Source of the DNA: Macrolepiota albuminosa
Lineage: Eukaryota > Basidiomycota > Agaricomycetes > Agaricales > Agaricaceae
Direction: 5' to 3'
DNA length: 64,000 nucleotides
Assembly: GCA_027475525.1 (NCBI GenBank)
Contig: JAMWFC010000032.1
Span: 806,001-870,000, forward strand
In this document: positions 1-12,861 of the stretch, piece by piece
How positions within the stretch are numbered: position 1 is the stretch's first letter
Layout of the letters: each line of letters begins with the position of its first letter
The notes under the pieces: model-generated
Seen by the model: the letters and a program-made list of their open reading frames with translations, nothing else
The model's database searches: none
Told to the model about the DNA's origin: nothing
Translations under genes and position numbers: made by a program

Positions 1-3000
1 ACTAGTTGCATACAACTCGCACTTCTTCCATTTGAGATAGAGGCTAGCCTTACGTAGTCGTTCAAATACAACTCATAGGTGCTGCTCATGCTCCTCAATG
101 GAGTCCGAAAAAATGAATATATCGTCTAAATAGATGTGCATAAACTTTCCAATTACATCTCGGAAGATTGAGGTCATTAACCTCTGAAATGTCGCTGGTG
201 CATTACAATCACCAATCTGCATGATGTTACTCACAAACGTCTCCATCAGGGATGAGAACAGCGTCTTCGGTATATCCTCTTCACGTATGCAAACCTGTTT
301 GTATGCGCCTGTTAGGTCGATCTTCGACCTATACTTCGCTGTTGCAACATCTTCACATATGACTTCCTGATCTGGAAGAGGTGTGACATCCTTGACTGTG
401 TTATCATTGTGCTGTCACACATCCAACACAGTCCTCAACATTCCATCCTTCTTGGGGATACAAAGTAAGGGTGCAGCTTGCACCGCTGGTCGTGGTTCCC
501 ACCACCTTGCATTTATGTATCTATTCATCTTTTCATGAAGTTGATCCTGTAGTGCTCACGGGCAGCGAGGCAAATGATATTTGTACTGCTTGTTATTGTC
601 AATGAGGTTAATCTCATGATTAACCTCCCGCCACAGAGGAAGCTCTTCCTTTGTTCTGTTGACAATATCAGCAAACTCCTGTTGCCATTGCTGGCGCAAT
701 CAAGGGATATCCTCCTCTGTAAGGCTCACAGCCTTACCTTTCCCTTTTGCTACACATGCTATATGCGGCTGAACCTTTGGTTCAAATCGCTCCCATAAGG
801 CACATATGTGCTCCTCTGTGAGATCTCCTGGATTCAACCTTACAACCGGTTGTTTCCTTGTCATACTCGCCAACAACTGCACGCTTCTCACTTTTATCGA
901 GAGTCCGTCAAATATAATATCCAATGTTTTGGAAATCTCATCCTCTCATGCGTGACGGTACACTTCTCCCGTCTGGATCGCCTGCACCCTTCCCATAGTC
1001 TGCATCACCATTGACACCACCAACTCATTCCACTCCTGTGGCATTTGTGGGTCATACACCCATTGCACTACTGGCCGAGGCACTGGTCAATCCCTTAGCG
1101 ACCTTGTGCTTCCCACAGTTCCCATCGTACTGTATACCTTGTCTTTGATGAGGTCCTCAACCTTCACTCAAGAGCTAGTTGGCTGACATTCCAGCGACTC
1201 CACTCCGCGTTTACCACGCTCATTCTTGTGCTGTACAGCCTGTTTAGGCTTTCCATTGATACACCCAGTCACATCTGGGTGCTTCCCCTTCTCCAGAGTT
1301 ATTTGAAACTCTTCTTTCGACATTAGTATAGCCAGCAAATCTGCCAGCAGGCTTCTTGGTAGGACCGGTTTGTCCTCCACCTCCTGTACAGTCGCTCTCT
1401 TGCAACCATCTAGTCAGTTGTGTTCATCACACCACTTTTCAGTTGCGTGATAGCACCTCAGACGACCATCTGTGTTGTTCAACACGACTTTCTCTGCCTT
1501 CAAAGACGTACCATTTACAACGACCATGTTGTTTACAAAGTCCAAGGACACCTTGTTCTTATGCATAAACGGCATACCAATGATCATGTTGTAGCGATCA
1601 AAATTTGCTATATTTACATATTCCTTAGTCAACGTCCCTGATGTCTTTATTCTAACTTCAGCGCCAAACTGCACCATGGCGCGACTCCCTACAGTCCCTA
1701 GCTGGAGCATCAATGGCTCCTCCAGTCCATGAACGTGAATTGTGTTGATGTGAGCAAACTGGGGTGTAATGCCCATAGTAGTACTTCCTGAGTCCCACAG
1801 CGTCCATGCTGGATGTCCGTTGACATCAACATACATGACCAGGCACTCCTTCTCCTCAGGAGTATAGCGTGGCCGCTGCAACTTATTAGTTGCCTTCTGC
1901 AGGGTTACGTGTCTCATTTGGATGTGCTGATCTCCACGGCACTCAGTCAGTGCAAACAGGTGTTCCTCCTCGTCATCACAAGCATAATAGTCGCTGTTGT
2001 ACATGTCCACTGCGACATATTTGTTGCCATCAATCTGGACGCTCTCAGCGTCATCCACTTCCAACCTGTCAGCCTCCACCTGCAGCTCTTCCTCCGCTTC
2101 TTCGACAATCTCATTGTCCTTGTCATCACTGATGACATCACTAGGTGCCGCAGCTGTATGGGCCACTCAGATGTGTGCCTTAGGAGAGGCGGGACATTCC
2201 TTAGCAAAATGCCCACTCCTGCCACAGTTGTAGCATGCTGAAGGGTCTCTGGCAGGCCTTCTCTGGGCCGCTTCTGAGGCCCCAGTGGGTTTGCTTGCTA
2301 TACGCGCTGCAGGCGCTACTACCCCTCTTGCTGCTACTTGGTTTTGACCCAAAAAGAGTTGACTATCCTTTGCTGGCAATTGTCCAGCAGGCTTCGATTG
2401 AGGCCGTTGGCCTCCAGGAATTGACTTGCGGACAACGAATTGCAGATTGCAATTGTTCTCCATCTCCATCCGTTTGGCCAGAAAGGTCCCCACCTTCACT
2501 GCCAGACGGTTCATGGTTCCTCGGCGTGAACTATGCTGCTCATAATGGTTCGCAGTCTGTGTCGACTATTCATAACAAATGGCATATGCCAAAAATTCAG
2601 TCACAGTATTGACCTCCAGAGACAAATTGTCATTGCATATTAATGCTCTCCTCATGTCTGCAGGTATTCCATCCAGGAATGTCTCATGAATGGTGTATTT
2701 GTCTGGATAGACAGCCATATTCTGCGCATGACCCACCAGGTCATTATAAAAGGTCTGGATGCCAGTCTTAGCATCATACACTGCCTTTCTAAAGGCATCA
2801 CGAGCTTCCTGCATCATAGCAGCGCTGAAAAAGTGATTATACAGTCCTATCAGGACTTTTTTAAATGTCCAATGCGGTTTGTCGTGATTAATGTGGAGGA
2901 CATGGCAACGGAACCAATTCTGAGCCTCTTCCTCCATAAATTCGTGTAGCACGAATATCCTTTCCTGGTCCATGTCGTCTTCACCATAGCAGCAGGCTGC

Positions 3001-4924
3001 CAGGTGGTAGCAAACGTCCATGGCCCAGTCCTCCAACTGGGAGAACCTATGTCCTCTGGCATATGCACATATGTGCTTACCATCGGATTTGCGGGGACTT
3101 ACCCCAGCAGGGAATTTAAACCTGACTCCAAGAGAGTCATCCACCAAACAAGTGAGACGGTCATGCATATGATCCATATAGATCCTGACTGCCTCGTTCA
3201 TTCCAGGCGTACTTTCACGCAATTCATGAGGTGCAGGCATTGAAAATGCCTGGGAACTGCGAAACAGGTGTTCATTGGCTGCTCTTTCTGGCTGTGGGGT
3301 GGGCTGTTGCCTCACTTGTGGCTCTGCTGGTAATCCACCAGCCTGCCTGCCACTATCACGACAATTATTATTGTCTCAATCGTTATTTCTACAATCACGC
3401 CCTCCACCATTGTTATTGCAACAAGTTGGCTCCCTCCGCTCATAGTGGTCACTACTATTATCGCTACCACCCGGATCTCTGTCTGGTTCAGCAGTTCAAG
3501 CTGCAAATTGTCACTGCATGTCATTGACAGGTGTTACACCCTCACGCCCTTCAAAGGCTACCCCCTGGTCATCAATCAACAACTCACCATGATCACGCAA
3601 GTCCTGGTTGTGTATCCTCTGATAATTGACACGTTCATTCCAGTTGTCCACTAGGTGGACATGTTGCACTATGCGTTGTGGTTGCATTTGCTCCTCAAGA
3701 ATGTGGACTTCGTCCACCTCTTCTTTGATAGTAACTTGCTTTCGAGGTGTCTTAACCTCCTGCACTGCAAGTAGTGCCTCTGGCTCTGCTAGAGTCGTCG
3801 TAACAGTCTCTACCTTGGACAATGCCTGCTGAGGCACTCCGCTGACAATGCATTGACGGTTTGCGGCGTTCTGATGCCTAACGTAGTCTTGCTGAGACTC
3901 ATTGGCCTGACGAGGCGCATTAAGCAACTCCATCACGTTAGCAATTAATGGCACTCGTCAGCGCACACTCATCTCACATTCCACTGAGTCAGCTGGAGTG
4001 GCCATTGAGACTGCTGACCCTCGCACCGCTCTGCGCTTAAGGTATTCAACCACTTTGAGTTCAAAGATACGCACAAATAATTTGATATATTCAGTCGAAT
4101 CTGCATGGGGTACATCATGGCTCCTAGCAGCCAGCAACTGTAAGTGCTTTACTATATAAAGCTGCAGACGCTTTTGCATCGATTCCTTCGCGACCGACAG
4201 ATATCGGTCCAACACCAGCTGTAGCTGGATAGACAAGGTTGAATGTGATCTTTTGCTCTCCTCATCATCTGAGGATTCCAGCTCGGACTCTAAGTCCATA
4301 ACTCTCCTGAGGCCTTCATGCCTCACTTGCGGCTGTTTGCCAGCCCTGCTGTGCAACTCTGGAATTCCAAGCACTGTCAACGCCTTTTCCAACCTCACAA
4401 CCTCGTCATCTTCCCTACTGACCATTATCGCTGGTCCTTGCTTCTGTCCTTGTGTCGTCAATGATGACGGTCCTGGTTCAGTGGCAGTATCTGCCACATA
4501 CTCCAAATGTTGTTCCGTAGGTGCAGTCCGGAATGGGATACTATGCGCAAACGTGCTGCCTTGTACCATTTCCAAGTACTGGGTAAGGTCCGGTTGACCC
4601 TCAGATTGAGCTGATGAGCTTTTGGGCAATACTGGATACATCAATGAAGGCATTTGGCTCACTGGCAGTGACACTCCTGAGACCACAGATCTCTCTCCTG
4701 GTTTACCACCAGGTTGTACAATGGACATCATCCGTGATATGGATAGCCCACCAGGCATTCCGAAGCTCACGCTGACATCACGCAGTATCTTTTTGTCCCG
4801 CTTTGGTGGAGGTTGGTATGCTGACACAGATTGTGTCTTTACAGCTTGAAGCACAGGTAGGTCACCTGTGTCTGCAGCTGGGAACGGAGGATTCAGATCA
4901 AGAGAGCCAGTCATGGAAGCACAT
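1..4924 (-). pseudogene. Gag-Pol polyprotein of element A, interrupted by stops
   Basis: One reading frame runs from the first ATG at 4924 to base 1 with about fourteen in-frame stops and no frameshift that I could find. Domains in order: a Gln/Ser-rich N-terminal part with a charged helical segment (about 3511-4924), retrotransposon gag core (2566-3315), zinc knuckle CYNCGRSGHFAKEC (about 2193-2234), retropepsin-like protease with DSGST (about 1782-1800), and RT with YLDD at 121-132. Nearly all stops are TGA. In the RT motif usually read as ARQRN the sequence now reads V, stop, Q, H, N, and each change fits C-to-T or G-to-A at a CpG. The copy therefore cannot make its polyprotein. I infer death by deamination after insertion rather than by indels. 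Confidence 0.88.
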
Positions 4925-5025
4925 TTTTGATGTGATGCCAACAGAAAATTGAGAGGGTTTGATGAGAGTTGCCTAGTCGGTAACAAGCCTAGAGTCTAAA
5001 GCCAATAGCAGAAGATTTAAAAAAA

Positions 5026-5628
5026 TGTAACCTGAGGTTACAAGCTAGAACTATCTTGTGTGTCCCACACAGTGCTAAATCAGACCGCAGTATCAGATTT
5101 GACTAGAACTAGAGTGAATACAAGATGTTAAGCTTATATAATACTCTACTGAAGGATTATAGCGTCGTTGACACTGGTAACAAGTGTGAGTCCGTTACAA
5201 ATATATACTGACAATATCAAGGTAGCTACTCACCTGGCAGAGGGAGATCCAAAGAGAACAAGTCTAGGGATTTCCTATGCCAGGTTGGATGCTTCTGGGG
5301 CCTCTGAAGCATGGGAAACAACTGTACAGTACAACAAAACCTTAAAAACTCAAAAATTGCCTACACAAACAATTGCACAAATAAGGGGCAAACTCTGGCA
5401 AACTCTGGCTTATATAAGTGGTCTGGAAGTGGTGCTGAGGGGCCCACACTTGTCTGAATGGTGGCTAAAGAACCAGAGCATCTCAAGGGCTGAGAGTAGT
5501 ACTAACAGATAGTGTTGAAAGAATAGAAACAGTAAAATGAAATAATGTCAGAAGAAATAAGAGAATGAATGAAAGGAGAGTGAAGAGATAAGGAGTGAGA
5601 AAAGGAAGAAATGAGGAGTCCTCTGACA
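5026..5628 (-). repeat. 5' LTR of element A
   Basis: Plus-strand ends are TGTAACCTG at 5026 and CTCTGACA at 5628, so in element sense it starts TGTCAG and ends GTTACA. About 430 bp match, in opposite orientation, the solo LTR at 42522-43039, whose 5-bp target duplication fixes the TGTCAG end. The inner boundary at 5026 is inferred from the TG..CA rule. A 114-codon open frame inside is LTR sequence, not a gene. Confidence 0.75.
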
Positions 5629-6007
5629 AAGACACACCAAACCTATGGCACCAGCATTTTACGATTCACTCAATTCTGCGATCTACAAAACATCTCTGAG
5701 AATCTTTGAATGCCTGCAGATCCCAGGCTTATAGCAGGTTTCATTGCTTCTTATATAGTAATGTGCTCTTCAGAGTGCATAAGAATCTGGTTGAGTGGCC
5801 TTGTCGCAGCATATCACAGGAATGTATATTCATGTATATATATAGTACAATATAATCTGAAGTTCAAAGTCAGAGACAATTAGTACAAGTAAGTAAATAT
5901 ATTTTTTAAGTAACTCACCTGAAGTTTGAAGTCAGAGACAATTTGAACTTCAGGTATCTGTACACTTTTATGCTTAAAAGTGAAACATTTTGAATTTTGT
6001 AGAAGTT

Positions 6008-6316
6008 TTATGACGCAACAAAACAAAAGAAAAATGTATAGTAAAGTGGGACATACATCATGAATGAATCATAAATGATCACAAGTTGAAGTAAGTCTTC
6101 ATAGTCAGACGTCATTTTCCTTGACAAGCCATCAAAGTTGAAATCATTGGTAATGGGACCTGGCACACCTGCATTAGAGAGAAGCTCAGGATTGGGTAGG
6201 ATTAGATCAGGAGCATTCAAGTTCTGAAAATCCTGAGACATGCCTTGAGGAGGCGGTTTGTTGTGGTCGGTAAGCGGAAGGGAATGAGAGGGAGGAGAAA
6301 TGGTGTGGGAAGACAT
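6008..6316 (-). CDS. Small open frame, doubtful
   Basis: An ATG at 6316 opens a frame of about 100 codons rich in Pro, Asn and Ser, ending in a hydrophobic stretch of Tyr and Phe. A GTATGT near the 3' end could be a splice donor, so this might be a first exon, but I found no matching downstream exon. I do not recognise the protein, and chance or a remnant of an older element is equally likely. Confidence 0.2.
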   Translation of the reverse strand: MSSHTISPPSHSLPLTDHNKPPPQGMSQDFQNLNAPDLILPNPELLSNAGVPGPITNDFNFDGLSRKMTSDYEDLLQLVIIYDSFMMYVPLYYTFFFCFVAS

Positions 6317-6493
6317 GAAGCTAGCCAAATGATAGCAGAATAACCCTTTTGAATATCAAAATTGCTCGAACGCAAAGACGAGCAATAAAATCTGAAAGTA
6401 AAGAATATTATGTCTCATAATAACTACCTATTGAAATGGAGTCTACGTAAAAGGAAAGAATCAAGTGCGTGCTAGTCACTTGCCTTATCTCTT

Positions 6494-6647
6494 GGGCTCC
6501 CAGCATTGCCTGCAGCCTCAGCTAACATTTTGCCAAGGAATATCATTCTCTGCACCCAGTGATAATAAATGGGCTCCCAGCATTGCCTGCAGCCTCAGCT
6601 AACATTTTGCCAAGGAATATCATTCTCTGCACCCAGTGATAATAAAT
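6494..6647. repeat. 77-bp exact tandem duplication 1
   Basis: 6494-6570 is repeated at 6571-6647 without change. Non-coding. See the finding on 77-bp duplications. Confidence 0.95.
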
Positions 6648-6846
6648 AAATAGCTTGTCTTTTTCGGCTTGGAAATAGAACACTCTCACATGGTCACCTC
6701 ACCCCATGGCCAGTTTCCAAGGGAAATAAATTGACACACACAGTTCTGAAAAAAAAAACAGAATTGAGGGTGCCAGCAACAGCGTTCAAATCCGACATTT
6801 CTTCTACCAAAAAAAAATCCGAAGCTTAAGCTCAAGACGGAAGCAC

Positions 6847-6893
6847 ACCTACCACCTACCACCTACCACCTACTACCCAACATCTACCACCTG
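6847..6893. repeat. CACCTAC short tandem array
   Basis: About six copies, some imperfect, of a 7-bp unit ACCACCT. No gene overlaps it. Confidence 0.7.
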
Positions 6894-7091
6894 CGTGCAC
6901 GCAAAATTGCAATGACACTGTAATGTTTTGCCTAAAATGGAACACGTCGGAATTGCACTTGACGAACCAGTTGGACTACCTGTCCCATTAGAACAAACAT
7001 TGTTACTATACTGTGACCTGTTATGCAGAGTGGACAAGGCTCTGGTACTGCCAGTCATTTTCCATAGCGGGAACCTGTACCACTACATATA

Positions 7092-7306
7092 TGTGACAGG
7101 AGCCAGCCGGATTAGGCTTGGGTCACGGCACACAGTTCAGAGTCTCTCGCGGTGTGAACTAGTGTAAGTCCTCGATTGCGAGAAAACTGCCTAACTACAA
7201 CATTCGGTTAGGTACTTATAGGATATGTAAGCGGTAGTCAAGGAGTGTGATGGTATTCAAAGAAAACATATGAAGTAAAGTGTAATGTAGTCACAAACCC
7301 GTTACA
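7092..7306 (-). repeat. 3' LTR of element B
   Basis: 215 bp, plus-strand ends TGTGACAGG and CCGTTACA. It differs from the right LTR at four sites, all of them CpG in the right copy and CpA or TpG here. Confidence 0.85.
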
Positions 7307-7654
7307 TACGCCCTCCAGACAAACAGGCGGTCCTGGCTCGTCTCACTAAAGTAAAAGAGTCAATAAAGAGGGTGACCAACAATTTGGTGGGATAAGACAA
7401 TTAAAAAGTCACAATAAGAATTAAATGGCACTTAACAAAGGAAGGGTCACGGTTTTGGGCAAAACAGATAAGATCATATCAAAGTTAAATGAGTGTGGGA
7501 GGTCAAGATAGCTCGAGAAGTCAATGGAGTGGGAACAAAATCAAACTTGAGGGTATACAACGTGGCATCCATCTGAAGTCACAGTTCAGTTGGCTTGAGA
7601 CGCGTTAAAATCGAAAAATTCTTCAGATGCCTTCGAGGCATCAACGTTCTTCAT

Positions 7655-8791
7655 CTAGACGTCGTCATCGGCACCTGAGCGAGTCAACAACGTGGGATTG
7701 CAAGTGGAGCGAGGGCTGTCAGGTGCATAATGATTGTCGTTTATAAATCCATCTGCAGCCATGATAACTGGGCTTCCCCTAGAGTTGCGGACAATCCTTT
7801 CAGCAGGAACGGCGGGCTGGACTTCACGTGGGATAGCATGTGAGGCAGATGGTTGTTTAGGAGGAGGCTGATTGTTTGAGCCGAGAATAAGGGAACACGA
7901 TTGATCACAGTGAGTATCATCACCCGAGATATCGTTGTCATCACTAAAGTCAGATTCAGAGTTGTCACTGTCACCGTCACAACCTGCTCGTTCCTTGCGC
8001 TCATTCCAGCGGCACTGATAGAAGTAGTTTTTGGACGAGTTGGTGAGATGGAGTTGGTAGAGGGCAGTCATGGTGGTGTTCAACATGATGGTAATGACAT
8101 TACCTCCTTCAGTGACCAGACCCATAGTGATAAGCTCATGATGCACAGGAGCAATCCAACAATCTGTCTTAGCGTCATATTTTGCGAACCAATACTTGTA
8201 TTCGCATTCAAAGACTGAGTTGAAGATCTTGGCGAACTGTATAAAGCCGAAGGGAGTGGCTCACTTGGTACATCCCTTCTCTTTGCAGATTTTCTTATTA
8301 AATTTGAGATACTTGATCATCTGGAGTGGATGTAGGATGAAGTCAGGTTTACAATCAGGATGCTTGGGCGTGCTCGGGACATTGTAGGGTTGGCCACAAT
8401 ATGAGAATCCTTGACCATGGTAATTGTGGCGCCCTCCATAACTATGATCGGCACAATAGGGTGGAATTGGAAGGTCATTGGAAGGGAGGTTGGCCAGAGA
8501 TAGGTGGAGGGAAGAGATGGGGGTTGTAAGGAGGTCCTGCGTCACATTGCAGGTAAGTCCTCCCTCACTTTTGAGTGGTGCCGCATCGACCATTCCCAAA
8601 TATTGTGGGTCATCAGGGGGTGGCGCACCCACACCATCTAGTACCTCAGCCATACTTTCGATCCCAAGTAAATCAAAATATGGAGATGATAAATCCAGTT
8701 TCCGGACTTCAGAGTACCTCATCCATGTCTCATCTCTTGCTGATATACGTATGTATAGTCTTTTGCTTTCAGAGTTCATTTTGCCTCTCAA
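7655..8791 (-). pseudogene. 3' internal region of element B, function unknown
   Basis: Two open stretches (8791-8261 and 8146-7655) follow the protease on the minus strand. The first continues the protease frame once the 77-bp duplication at 8765-8918 is reduced to one copy. It has a His/Gly/Tyr-rich segment; the second has a run of Asp, Ser and Asn (about 7900-7990). Neither shows RT, RNase H or integrase motifs, though this is where pol should be. It may be a pol deletion filled with unrelated sequence, or a 3' domain special to this group. Confidence 0.4.
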
Positions 8792-8918
8792 CCTGCCATA
8801 CTTTTGTTCATTAGAGCCTCTAAGGACAAAACGGGGTGACAGCTTTCAGAGTTCATTTTGCCTCTCAACCTGCCATACTTTTGTTCATTAGAGCCTCTAA
8901 GGACAAAACGGGGTGACA
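8765..8918. repeat. 77-bp exact tandem duplication 2
   Basis: 8765-8841 is repeated at 8842-8918. With one copy removed, the protease frame ending at 8788 runs straight into the frame ending at 8261. Confidence 0.95.
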
Positions 8919-9579
8919 TTCTGGCTGTGACCTCTTTTGCAGTTTCTGGTCTTTCCGTTCCTGCTGACTCCGAGTTGTTTTTGTTCTGGTCTTTTCTGTT
9001 CGAAGCTAAGTGTTCGATTCCCGGTGTAGCCGGTATTTCTGTTCCATTAATATTGTTTTCATCTATCGGAATGGTGACATTACTTCCAATTATAACTTGA
9101 GGAGGGTTAAGTCCTATTGCTACCTTATTCGGGTAGATCCACGGCATTCTAAGTATCATATTGTGACCAAGTAGATTCATTATGTCGAAGTATTGAGGTT
9201 CTCTAATCTTTTGATATTCAATTTCAGCCGTCATGCCATAATTCACTTTCGATTGAGATCCCTGGACTGCCAATAAGACAGGTATAGCTTGCGACAAATC
9301 TTGCTTCTTTAACTCTAACTGTTCCACCACAGTCATTGATACGAAGTCTCCAAGAGACTCTGAATCAACCAACATGCACACCAGATGTCCCGCTAGTTTT
9401 ACCAGAATAACTAATGGCTTGGAAATGTTTTGTGCTATTTTTTTACGTTGGTTATTGTTACAGGACAGTGCTGGGAAGGTCCCAGCCTCGACCTGTTGGC
9501 CATAGAGCTCTAACACTCTTAAGGAGGTGGGCGTAGCATCAACTCGCAGGTGGTTTTGAGCGCTAATAATCCTCAACAA
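8788..9579 (-). pseudogene. Retropepsin-like protease domain of element B
   Basis: The frame contains a hydrophobic strand followed by LVDSESLGDFVS (about 9345-9380) and later a LGHNMILRMPW segment. This matches the layout of retroelement aspartyl proteases, where the catalytic triplet is DSG or DTG. Here the Gly is Glu, so the enzyme is probably inactive. It lies between the uncharacterised domain and the 3' region, as expected for gag-protease order. The N-terminal boundary is blurred by the 77-bp duplication at 9529-9682. Confidence 0.65.
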
Positions 9580-9682
9580 GTCAGCCAGATCAGGGTCTGT
9601 CGACCGGGCGTAGCATCAACTCGCAGGTGGTTTTGAGCGCTAATAATCCTCAACAAGTCAGCCAGATCAGGGTCTGTCGACC
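9529..9682. repeat. 77-bp exact tandem duplication 3
   Basis: 9529-9605 is repeated at 9606-9682, at the 5' edge of the protease frame of element B. Confidence 0.95.
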
Positions 9683-9697
9683 TTGCTCAAGATTGCA

Positions 9698-10879
9698 TTA
9701 AAGCAGATCCAACCATAAGTTCTCCCGTTCTTCTTCAAGGAACACATCTTGAATCTGGTTTATCCTTCGATCTAACTGTTTTTCATACCAGTGCACAATA
9801 TTGAATAATGGATTTTTTAGGTATTCTTCCGAAATGTTCACACGGAACTCCAGAATTCGATCATACACTTCGAACTCAGTATCAGTGATTTGGTCCACCT
9901 TAAACCGTCCTCTCTGTTTTGAGGGCTGGGAGTCCTCATCCTTGAGGTATGGGCCACCTAGTTGCAGCACTTGAGCTGCGTTCCAAGCCCATATGTCGAA
10001 AGCCAGTCCTACGTCATACCACTGTCTCCTGTTGAGCACAATTTCAGACATCACATGGCACTGGTGAGCATACCATAAGGATGGTTCGAAATTTCGATCC
10101 TCAACCATACTCTTAGGCAGCACAGTGTCAAAGCTTCTGACTATATCTACAAGACAGATCTTGTCCTCGCTGATGTCATAGGACAAGAAACAATGGCCTT
10201 GAAACTGTAGACAATTGGCTGGGTCCCCGGGATAGGGCTGCTTCATCTCTAAGAAGTGCTCCATCTTACGACCTTGAGAGCTTCCTATTCTATCTGGCTT
10301 TCCACAGGCTAACTCTTCTTTCCACAGGTGATATAACTTGATCTCACCATTAGGTACGTCTGTCTCATAGACGTCCCTTCCAAAATCTCTCGGTAGGCTC
10401 AATACAACTTCAGCCTCATGCATCTCAAAATCAGATTCTCCAACATCGTCTGTAGTGGTCTCATTCCTCTCAGCAGGATCAGTCTCTGAGTTAGGGGTCC
10501 AATGGTGTACCTTGTCTTCCGTACTACTTTAATCTTCAGATTCCTCTGTATTAGATAGAGATTGTAGATCAGGAATACTATCACTATCAGACTCGTCCGA
10601 GCCCGACACTTGTTGAAGGTCAGGGAGGTCCTCATTAACAGATTCATCCCTTTCATCTCCATCCTCTGAGAACATGAAACTAATAATATTCCAAGCTGAT
10701 TCTTCTCCTGAGTCATACTCAGAATCAAATTCATTACTTGCACTTGGTTCCATTCCAATCGCACTGATTGACAGGCCCTGGGTCATTTCTTCCAGCGCCT
10801 CATCATGTCTCCGATCAATCTCCTGGAGATCGAGACGTATACTGCTTGATTGTATTCCTGGCGGCTTGTCATTACTCAA
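9698..10879 (-). pseudogene. Acidic linker plus uncharacterised domain of element B
   Basis: From 10879 to about 10529 the frame encodes an acidic stretch full of Ser, Asp and Glu. After a frame break near 10530 a compact domain of about 240 residues follows (10423-9698) with many Trp, Tyr and Cys and motifs such as FDIWAWNAAQVLQLG. It sits between the zinc knuckle and the protease. I do not recognise it. It is not an RT, protease, integrase or chromodomain by any motif I can see. The residue mix suggests a folded globular domain, not linker. Confidence 0.45.
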
Positions 10880-11251
10880 TCAGGCAGTTTTATTTTGATA
10901 GCAGTTATGTGCAAAGTGCCCTGTGCGGCCACATATGAAGCATTTATTTCCGGCACGGTATCTTTCTTCTTCATTATTCAGTTGGTAATGACCACTTTTA
11001 GGCTTCTCATATTCCAATGCATTCCTGGCCTCAAACTGTCCATGGAACTTGTGTTTCATTGGCGAAAAACCAGGTGTACTGTTTGTATATTTTCCATGAT
11101 GCATCAAATCGTCCTGACTTGGACCTGATTCCCCAGCCTGATCGTTATCCTGCTGTTGGTGCTCATTAGAGTCTTTGTGATCTTCTCTATCACTATTTCC
11201 TGTGTGATGATTATGGTAGTGTTTATGTTGTCAGCTCTCCTCGTGGGGATT

Positions 11252-11405
11252 GTCCTCAACTTCTACCCATTCTGATCTCTCGATAAATTTGGCTTCCTCC
11301 AATATCCAATTCCAATTAGAAGTTTCAGGTCCTCAACTTCTACCCATTCTGATCTCTCGATAAATTTGGCTTCCTCCAATATCCAATTCCAATTAGAAGT
11401 TTCAG
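11252..11405. repeat. 77-bp exact tandem duplication 4
   Basis: 11252-11328 is repeated at 11329-11405 inside the gag of element B. Confidence 0.95.
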
Positions 11406-11860
11406 GGTAAGTCTCTTCTTATATAATTCCTTTCGCATAGAAGGTCTAAACCCATTGAAGAGTTTCACTATTCTTTCTCTTTTACTGATGGATCCGACAA
11501 TAGTAAAGAGTTCCTTGAGGCCTGACACATAATCTCTGACAGACTGTTTTCCTTAATTATAGGCTTTCAATTTATTTCTCTGCTGATTTCGAAAGTTTAC
11601 AGGAAAGCAATCATTAAACAATCCTTGGAAGAATTGATCAATGCTCCAACTTTCTGGGTCTAACAATGCTTCACGTGAGTAGAATCTCCACGCCCGTCCT
11701 TTCAGGAACTGAGAAATGACCAGGACTTGTCAGCGCTTACTTACATGGCCGTACTTCAGGTACAACGAGCAGTTTGACATGAACTGCATAAACTGTTGTA
11801 TGTCTGCAACTCCATCATAGGTTGATGGAGGGTTGGGTTTTATCTGATCACTGCTACTGC

Positions 11861-12861
11861 TGATACAACACTGTACCAGCAGTCAGGAACACAACATGCA
11901 CCAGAAGTCAAAATAAACATTTAATCATAAGGCTGAAAACTGTAAGCCTCCTGGTAGCAGTCTCAACAAATTATATCTCCAAAAACACCCCAATAAATAC
12001 ACAGACAGTACAGAACAAAGGGCAGGGACCAGCTCAAGCTATCCACTCAACAATAGTCCAACCACTGTAATGGGGAGGGGAAGCATGGGAGCTGGCAGAA
12101 GTGACGAAATGGGATCAATTTGTGATGATCTAGATCAAGATCAGATCTGACAATGCCCGATTTGACATGACTGAAAGGGGAAAGGAAAAGAAGCATGGAG
12201 GGATGTCAAAAGAAGCATGGAATGCAGGGAAGCACTAAAAGGGGAAAGAAGGATCTATGAATGGGATCGTGCTAAATGGAGCTGAAGCAAATGGGGAAGT
12301 GGCAATCAGAGACATCTGGAGGAATGGTGGAACTGGTGGCACCAAAACATGCCTCCCAAAAGGGAAATTGGACTATCAAATATGTTCTGGAGGCTGGGGA
12401 GTTTACAACAAAGAGTCAGGTGTAGATAGTGGTCTGTGCACCAGAAAAACAGTATAAATAGCCCAAGTTTAGTAGAGAATAGACAGGCAATTGATAGGCA
12501 AAGGCTCGGTGGTTCTCAGGGAGTGAATTACTTAGGCTAGAGTTTATTGAGCACCTCTTATTGGAAGGCATTTTGATAGGCAAAGGCTCAGTGGTTCCCA
12601 GGGAGTGAATCACCTAGGCTAGAGTTTATTGAACCTCTTCTTGGAAGTCTATTGGAAAACAAAGGCTTGGTAGTTCCCAGGGAGTGAACTGCTTAGGCTG
12701 GAGTTGACTGAGAACCTTCTACTGCCCACCAGAGTATTTGATATTCTGAGAAGCACCCAATACACCAAGTTTATCATCAAGCAACAGTGTGGATTAGAGG
12801 GAACTTTCTGAGTTACCAATAAGCCCCAGAACTACAGTAATACTTGCCACCAAGTACTACA
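11861..12861 (-). mobile_element. Solo LTR of about 1 kb inserted in gag of B
   Basis: Plus-strand ends TGATACAACA and AGTACTACA (TG..CA), flanked by CTGC on both sides (11857-11860 and 12862-12865; five bases if the terminal A is shared). The host gag frame is continuous across it once the insert and one CTGC are set aside. No open frame inside is convincing. Orientation is arbitrary. Confidence 0.72.
12491..12715. repeat. Three imperfect ~80-bp tandem repeats in the solo LTR
   Basis: Each copy carries GGCAAAGGCTCGGTGGTT-like and GGGAGTGAATTACTTAGGCT-like blocks followed by AGTTTATTGA. The copies differ at many positions, so the array is old. It is internal to the LTR and could hold repeated regulatory sites. 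Confidence 0.75.

Larger units (their letters stand above)
1..5628 (-). mobile_element. Ty3/gypsy LTR retrotransposon A, 5' part only
   Basis: The element is read on the minus strand: 5' LTR at 5026-5628, then gag from 4924 downward, protease, and reverse transcriptase running off the window at base 1. RNase H, integrase and the 3' LTR would lie outside. The order gag-protease-RT is that of Ty3/gypsy elements. A solo LTR of the same family sits in element C at 42522-43039, so the family has been active elsewhere in this region. No target duplication can be tested because only one end is present. Confidence 0.88.
5629..7091. other. Flank between elements A and B
   Basis: No convincing gene. 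It holds a short direct repeat of a CTGAAGTTCAAAGTCAGAG-like sequence (about 5857-5882 and 5920-5945), a 77-bp duplication at 6494-6647, runs of A at 6749-6760 and 6809-6817, and a small CACCTAC array. Confidence 0.5.

Noticed and set aside
5168..5512. Open frame similar to one at 42763-43083
   Set aside because: The similarity is shared LTR sequence of the element A family; the frames are not protein-coding.
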